A stretch of 26,473 nucleotides of DNA. Origin: Acanthamoeba sp. SK_2022b. Its lineage: Eukaryota; Discosea; Longamoebia; Acanthamoebidae. Both the position numbers and the translations under genes were made by a program. The DNA lies in the NCBI GenBank assembly GCA_027943245.1, contig JANDJZ010000594.1:1-26473 (forward strand), written 5' to 3'. The notes beneath the pieces are model-generated. The model saw nothing but the letters and a program-made list of their open reading frames with translations, ran no database searches and was not told the DNA's origin. Shown piece by piece: positions 22,001 through 26,473 of the stretch; positions within the stretch are counted from its first letter, which is position 1; every line of letters starts with the position of its first letter.

Positions 22001-22531
22001 CCCAAGGAGGCCAAGAGAGGTACTACAACTCCCACACGCGCGCCACCAACGTGGTCGCGAGCGACGCCTCTCTTACGCGACGTCGGCGGTGGTTCGCAGG
22101 CTTTTTCGACGACACCACGATCACGGTCATATTTTTGGGGCCGCACATCAAGAGCGGAGCTGTACAGGACGAGCGCGGCCAGGTCCAGTCCCCGTCTTTG
22201 CCCCCGCGCTGGACGCCCAGTCGGTTGCTGTGGCGGCCACTGACTCGTCTCTGGATGTGTGGTTGTCATTTTATTTCATATTATTTTTATTTTATTTTAT
22301 TTTATTTTATTTTATTTTATTTTATTTTATTTTATTTTATTTTATTTTGTTTTATTCTTGTAGGATGAGGAGGATACGGCGGTGGGCCCAAGGGGCGGCG
22401 AGCAGGCCCTGGCGAAGCCGGCGGTGATGGACCGGGTGGAGGGGTTGATCGAGCAGAAGGTGCGCGAAGATCAAGAGAGCGGAATGATGTGGAAGGCGTG
22501 GCACCAGTCCCTCAACGGTCGAAGCGGCTGA
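19026..22531 (+). CDS. Pyruvate dehydrogenase phosphatase-type PP2C (mitochondrial)
   Basis: Fifteen exons sum to exactly 679 codons (678 residues). The N-terminus (MLRVAGVGCRGARGHCCHHS) is basic, Ser/Ala-rich and almost free of acidic residues, as in mitochondrial targeting peptides; a hydrophobic segment follows (LFIGGVGIASFAASYG, 19622–19673) and may anchor it in a membrane. The PP2C core has FASNSPTEDR (a PDP family signature), LFGIYDGHGGWA (metal-binding Asp), GFSGACVLL, VANAGDCRAVLGRK, PTRGIGD, FIVLATDGLFDF and DDTTITVIFL. Known PDPs dephosphorylate and reactivate the pyruvate dehydrogenase E1 subunit. An insert of about 100 residues sits between the DGHGG and GFSGA motifs (20386–20745). 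The intron before the last exon holds a long TTTTA repeat. The donor at 22183 is my choice; the following sequence also stays open in another frame. Confidence 0.85.
22286..22348. repeat. (TTTTA)n pentanucleotide repeat in the last PDP-type phosphatase intron
   Basis: About twelve units, ending about 15 bases before the 3' splice site (tgtag|GATGAG at 22363/22364). It makes a T-rich tract on the sense strand. The hydrophobic Phe/Tyr/Ile/Leu run it would encode is an artefact. Confidence 0.85.
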
Positions 22532-22636
22532 TCTGTCAGACCAGACGGACGACTAGCTCTTGCTCCTCCCCCCCCCCCATCTCACTATTTTGGTAACGAA
22601 AGACTACTGCACCACTACACTTGTTGTCAAGAGGGG

Positions 22637-23101
22637 CTAGCTTTGCGTCGTTGGTGGGTCGTTAGTGGAGGCGAGGACAGAAGAAGAAGAAGAAGAAGCG
22701 GTGGTGGCCGAGGGAGAGGGTGCGGTGACGAGGTAGCGGATGTCGGACGTGCGGACGAGAGCTTCGGGGTAGCGGTACATGGGCGTGGCGAGGCCGGACA
22801 TCTGCACGTAGTCTTGCCCCGCGTCCACCGCGCACAGCGTTCCCTCCACGGTTGTGCTGTGCATCAGAGGCATCGTAGGGGTCAGCATTGTAAAGCCTCC
22901 ATCCACTACAAAGCGCATCCTCTACGATAAAACGTACTCTTCGTAGAGGTGCAGGGTGACCGGCTGGCTGACCAGGCTCAGCCAGAACCGCAGAGACCGC
23001 TCCTTCAGTCGAGCATTCGCCGCCATGTCCTCATCACTCAACTTGGTTGATGGCAGCGGCACACTGCCACACCCTTCCTGCTGTCCTTCTCCTTGCTCCA
23101 T
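22637..23101 (-). CDS. GEMIN7: Gemin7, SMN-complex component
   Basis: Two exons (23101–22938, 22856–22637) sum to exactly 128 codons (127 residues). After an acidic start (MEQGEGQQEGCG) comes a helix (ARLKERSLRFWLSLV) and an Sm-like fold: VTLHLYEDTTVEGTLCAVD, YVQMSGLATPMYRYPEALVR, TSDIRYLVTA. The order R-x-FL helix, EGTL/AxD, L-TP, ALVRTSDI is that of metazoan Gemin7, which partners Gemin6 in the SMN complex and helps load Sm proteins onto snRNA. Length matches the family. The Ser-rich tail after the Sm-like domain is unremarkable. Its 5' end faces the SmD2 gene with 103 bp between start codons; its 3' end faces the PDP-type gene with about 105 bp between stops. ATG 23101 is the first in-frame Met. 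Confidence 0.75.
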
Positions 23102-23204
23102 GACCGCCAGCAAGTCGGTTTTACTTTTCTCTACTTTTTCTTTTGCACGGCAAGCCAAGACAGCTTTTCGTTGATCGCGACCGCACTTAACACATCACAG
23201 CACA
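23102..23204. promoter_or_regulatory. Bidirectional promoter of Gemin7 and SmD2
   Basis: Only 103 bp separate the two divergent start codons. It contains a pyrimidine-rich patch on the plus strand (ttttacttttctctactttt near 23119) and no obvious TATA box. It must hold both 5' UTRs and core promoters, or the transcripts overlap. Confidence 0.6.
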
Positions 23205-23694
23205 ATGAGGTACGTCTAGCCATTCCTGCCTGCCTTTGCACTGTTTATTGCAATTCTAGTGTTTTGCGTGCCATTTCATGCGTCATGTGACCTCAAAATC
23301 TGTAGATGTTTCGATCAATTGATTTCTCACCCCCCCCCCCAATTGCAGCAGCGACAGCAAGCCCGAGAAGAATGAGGAGGAGGAGTTCAACACCGGTCCC
23401 CTCTCACTGCTTGCCGAGTCGGTGAAGACCAACTCCCAGGTCCTCATCAACGTGCGTAACAACAAGAAGCTGCTCGGCCGCGTCAAGGCGTTCGATCGTC
23501 ACTGCAACATGGTGTTGGAGAACGTGAAGGAGATGTGGACCGAGGTGCCCAAGAAGGGCAAGGGACAGAAGAAGGCCAAGCCCATCAACAAGGACCGCTT
23601 CATCAAGAATATGTTCCTGCGAGGGGACAGCGTCATCGTCGTCCTCCGCAACCCGCTGGCCACCTCTGCCCCCAAGTCCGTCACCGCCTCGTAG
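23205..23694 (+). CDS. SNRPD2: Small nuclear ribonucleoprotein SmD2
   Basis: Two exons (23205–23209 and 23349–23694) sum to 117 codons (116 residues). The first coding exon is only ATG-AG, five bases; the intron 23210–23348 carries a C-run and a tgcag acceptor. Sm1 motif: [20 protein letters not shown], then [13 protein letters not shown]; Sm2 motif: [14 protein letters not shown]. The Lys-rich insert [16 protein letters not shown] between the motifs is typical of SmD2. It is a core subunit of the heptameric Sm ring on spliceosomal U1, U2, U4 and U5 snRNAs, made in the cytoplasm and acting in the nucleus. Its divergent partner is Gemin7, which acts in the same assembly pathway. Confidence 0.95.
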
Positions 23695-23934
23695 GGCTGC
23701 AACGCAGAAGAATTTTCTGTACACAGAGCTTCGAGGTTTGTTTTCTCAATCGCAAAAAAACAAAACATTTAAAATCCACCACTGCCATTCCTTAATCTTT
23801 TGTTATTCCTTAATCTTTTTGTTTATCGGGTTTGATTGTTTACGCTTTTCTCAGGCGCTACTTCAGTTAATTGCCTTTGTTTTATAGTTATTGATTTTGG
23901 GCTTTCAAGACGGTAAAAGAAACACAAATCAGAG
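23695..23934. other. Intergenic region between SmD2 and the RNA-repair fusion gene
   Basis: 240 bp, AT-rich, tandem orientation (3' flank of SmD2, 5' flank of the next gene). It contains a direct repeat, attccttaatctttt, at 23787–23801 and 23804–23818, and a T-rich stretch. No RNA gene was recognised. Confidence 0.5.
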
Positions 23935-24582
23935 ATGGAAGGAGGGAGTACCAACAGCGCAGATGCTGCTGCATCAGACGATGATTACAAACGCAGCTTG
24001 ATCGCCGTCGACGTGGAGGTGGCGATGGCGCACGTGTTCGAGGTCTTCACGAGCGACGGCCAGTACCGGCCCGAGGACCTGCGCAACGTCTACCTCTTTG
24101 GCTCGCGCCTGTACGGGGTGGCCACCCCCGACGCCGACTACGACCTCATCTGCATCGTCGAGGGCGACTACTTCCACGGCGCCAAGCAGTACGAGGAGAC
24201 CCGCCACCTCCCCGTCCAAGGCGGCGCCAAGCTGGAGGTCACGCTCAACCTCTACCACATCCAGTTCTTTCGCGGCCTCGTACGCTCTCCTCTCTCTCTC
24301 TCTCTCTCTCGTGTGACAGCAGTGAGCGAGTGTTGACTGCAGAGCGCGCGTGTCGTGTCGTGTGGTGTGATGGCGTAGCTGGAGCGAAACATGATCAACA
24401 GCTTGATGTGCCTGTGCATGCCGAGGGAGTGCGTGTGGCTGGAGCGATGGCCGCTGCCTGCCATGGAGGACGTCCTCCGCCTGCCGGCCCTCCAGAAGGC
24501 CGTCCTCATGGACTCCTCCCACAACCTCGCCAAAGCCAAGGTCTTCCCTCCACTCTCCTCTCGCTGTCTGAGCGCGCGAGCG

Positions 24583-24645
<63 letters not shown>

Positions 24646-24666
24646 TGTGTGTGAGTGTGTGTGTGT

Positions 24667-24697
<31 letters not shown>

Positions 24698-25916
24698 AGT
24701 GTGTGTGTGTGTGTGCGCGCGCGCGCGTTGTGTGTTTGTTGGTGGCCTGATTGGTTAGCGTGGTTGGATCAGAGGCTGTGGTTTGAGGGCGACACGCGCA
24801 AGTCCAAGAAGAACATCGTGCACGGGCTTCGCTACCTCCACTACGGTCCGCATTGATGCGTCGCCCCAGCTGCGCCTCCACCTTTCTGTCTGTCCAACAC
24901 TTGCAGCGCTGTGCGTGCGTGCGTGCGTGCTTCGCCCACAGCTCTGCAGCTGGCCGACACCGGTAAGATCACGGACTACACGGCGGGCAACGACTACTGG
25001 CGCGACGTATGCCTCCCCGCAGCTCTGCCACTGTTGCTCGCTCACGCACGTTCTTCTTTGGTCTGTCACACATTCGAAGACCATGAGCAACCCGTCCGAG
25101 AACTGGGACGACTACGAGAAGGTCTACAAGCCCCTCTACCAGACCATGATGCACCAGCTCAAGCACAGTACCCTCTCCCCTCCTGCAATGATGACGTCAT
25201 CACCCCCATTAACCTTATTTATTTATTTATTATTTTGTAAGACTACGGTCCCGGCTTGGCTGCTGGCGCCGGCAGCGACGGCGGCCTCGTGGTCGACGAC
25301 GGCGGTGGGACGGCGGCCGGGGGACTCCTCACGCTCGACTACATCAGGCGGAGGGGCCTCCAGTCCCTCGTGAAGGACCTGGCCATCGCGGTCACGCCCC
25401 ACCCCGACTTCCCCGCGCTGCTGCACCTCGCCCCCGACCCGACCACGTCGCCCGCCGACCACCCGATCGTGCGCGAGTGCGCCTACTCCCTACTGCTGGC
25501 CGCCGATGGCAACGAGGAGGAGCTCGCCAAGACCGACGGCGAGTGGTCGCGTCGGGACTGGCGGGTGGTGGCCATGGGCTACACGAAGATCGACTACCTG
25601 ATCGACCCCTTCACGCTCGTCATCGACTTCCCGCGGACCAGGTTCGACGACGGTGACGACGACAACGATGGCGGCGACGGCGAGGCCGCCCATAAGCGCG
25701 GGCGGTTCTGCTGGGACAAGGGCGCGATGCGGGTGACGGAGAAGCTCGACGGGAAGATGGCCCTCCTCTACCACTACGCGGGCGCGTGGCGCGTCGTCTC
25801 GGCCGCCACGCCCGACGCCAGCGAGCCCGTCGTAGACGAACTGGCCCTCCCCAAACGGTGCGCGCCTGTGTGTGTGTGCGCCACTGGGCAGTGCTGCTGA
25901 GCTGTGCTGACGTCAT

Positions 25917-25977
<61 letters not shown>

Positions 25978-26473
25978 ACGTGCGCAGAACGTTCAAGGAT
26001 TGGCTGACGTCGATCACGCTGCATGACGAGGCCGAGGAGCTGGCCAAGCGCACGCACCAGGCCGAGGAGGAGCTGCGCCAGAGGCTCAACAGGCCCGACC
26101 CCGACACCGACGCGCCGTCGACGTTTGCTGAGCTCTTCTGGAATGCCTGGAATGCACTTGGCTATGCGTTGCCCGGGCAACCGGCCGCCGACGGGGCGGG
26201 GCTCCAGCACATGTGCTTCGTGTTTGAGGTGATGTCGCAGCGACAGAGGCTCGTCGTGCGTCGGTGGCCCGGCGCGCGGGATCGGATCGTGCTGCACGGC
26301 GTGCGCGACATGCGCACGCTCGCCGAGCTCGACCCGCGCGAGGTGGCCGCCCGGCACGGGTGGGAGGCCGTGCGCGAGTTCGAGTGGCGCGAGGTGGTGG
26401 ACGCCTCCAGCTGGGAGGACGCGCGCAAGCGGGAGCGACGCCGGCGCAAGGAGGAGAAGGGCAGGGAGGAGGT
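23935..26473 (+). CDS. RNA-repair nucleotidyltransferase (RlaP-like) fused to T4 Rnl1-like RNA ligase (partial)
   Basis: Seven exons (23935–24279, 24379–24540, 24773–24845, 24942–25006, 25080–25167, 25242–25857, 25988–window end) give about 611 residues before the right edge. Residues of about 50–70 hold the polymerase-beta-superfamily motif VYLFGSRLYGVATPDADYD (G-S plus D-x-D metal site). The helical segment that follows (SKKNIVHGLRYLHY, LQLADTGKITDY) fits the RlaP family linked to RNA repair. From about residue 320 comes an RNA-ligase domain: MGYTKIDYLID, motif I VTEKLDGKMALLYHY (predicted adenylated Lys near residue 411), and motif III CFVFEVMSQRQRLVV with VLHGVRDMRTLAELD. Motifs IV and V must lie beyond the edge. 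Known relatives seal or repair broken RNA, often tRNA; the substrate here is unknown. A Lys/Arg-rich helix occupies the window end. Confidence 0.75.
24584..24714. repeat. (GT)n microsatellite in an intron
   Basis: About 65 GT units with occasional GA interruptions, GT on the sense strand, inside intron 24541–24772 of the fusion gene. It ends in a GC-alternating stretch about 50 bases before the 3' splice site. Val/Cys or His/Thr runs read from it are artefacts. Confidence 0.9.
25921..25976. repeat. (TG)n microsatellite at an intron 3' end
   Basis: Twenty-eight TG units on the sense strand in intron 25858–25987 of the fusion gene, ending about 10 bases before the acceptor AG. It occupies the place of the pyrimidine tract. 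Confidence 0.9.

Noticed and set aside
22089..22427. Phe/Leu/Tyr/Ile-rich hydrophobic frames
   Set aside because: They are produced by the TTTTA repeat in the last intron of the phosphatase gene.
23787..23818. Two TTCCTTAAT boxes, close to the U12 branch-point consensus
   Set aside because: They lie in the SmD2 3' flank with no U12-type donor or intron nearby; more likely a simple direct repeat.
24252..24881. Minus-strand 209-codon frame rich in His-Thr, and plus-strand Val-Cys frames
   Set aside because: They read through the intronic GT microsatellite; the real exons flank it on the plus strand.
1..26473. CRISPR arrays or tRNA/rRNA genes
   Set aside because: All arrays seen are tandem microsatellites without spacers, and I recognised no cloverleaf or rRNA core sequence; a tRNAscan or Rfam search would be decisive.

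Overview
The window looks like nuclear DNA of an amoebozoan, most likely Acanthamoeba. It is GC-rich and packed with genes on both strands. Nearly every gene is cut by short GT–AG introns, coding exons show a strong G/C third-position preference, and the conserved proteins are eukaryotic (SmD2, Gemin7, a PDH-phosphatase-type PP2C, an F-box protein). All gene models were spliced by eye. Where I summed exon lengths, the complete models keep the reading frame, except at the junctions flagged in the entries.

Layout. Left edge to 2781 (minus): a fungal-type transcription-factor-domain protein, cut by the window edge. 3503–4624 (plus): an F-box protein with an acidic tail. 4716–5936 (minus): a class I SAM methyltransferase. 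6016–7807 (minus): a polyQ protein carrying a domain that I match to the modified-DNA-reading part of bacterial McrA-type (ScoMcrA-like) restriction enzymes. 8018–about 9290: a decayed Ty1/copia retroelement. 9368–18830 (minus): a giant membrane protein of about 1,940 residues in about 44 exons, with a STRA6-like multi-pass C-terminus and about ten Ig-like ectodomain repeats. 19026–22531 (plus): a mitochondrial PDP-type PP2C phosphatase. 22637–23101 (minus): Gemin7. 23205–23694 (plus): SmD2. 23935 to the right edge (plus): a nucleotidyltransferase fused to a T4 Rnl1-like RNA ligase.

Strongest observations. (1) The copia remnant sits in about 1.1 kb without a single CpG, inside an otherwise CpG-rich window, beside the gene with the putative modified-DNA reader. 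(2) A STRA6-like receptor carries an ectodomain far larger than the vertebrate protein. (3) An RNA-repair nucleotidyltransferase–ligase fusion is present. (4) Gemin7 and SmD2, both acting in Sm-ring assembly, are divergently transcribed from a 103-bp gap. (5) Two introns appear to use GC–AG ends; one of them holds a near-perfect 63-bp palindrome.

The genes are mostly unrelated housekeeping and accessory functions. The clear functional link is Gemin7–SmD2. The reader gene and the CpG-free fossil are a suggestive but unproven pair. I saw no rRNA, tRNA or CRISPR array.
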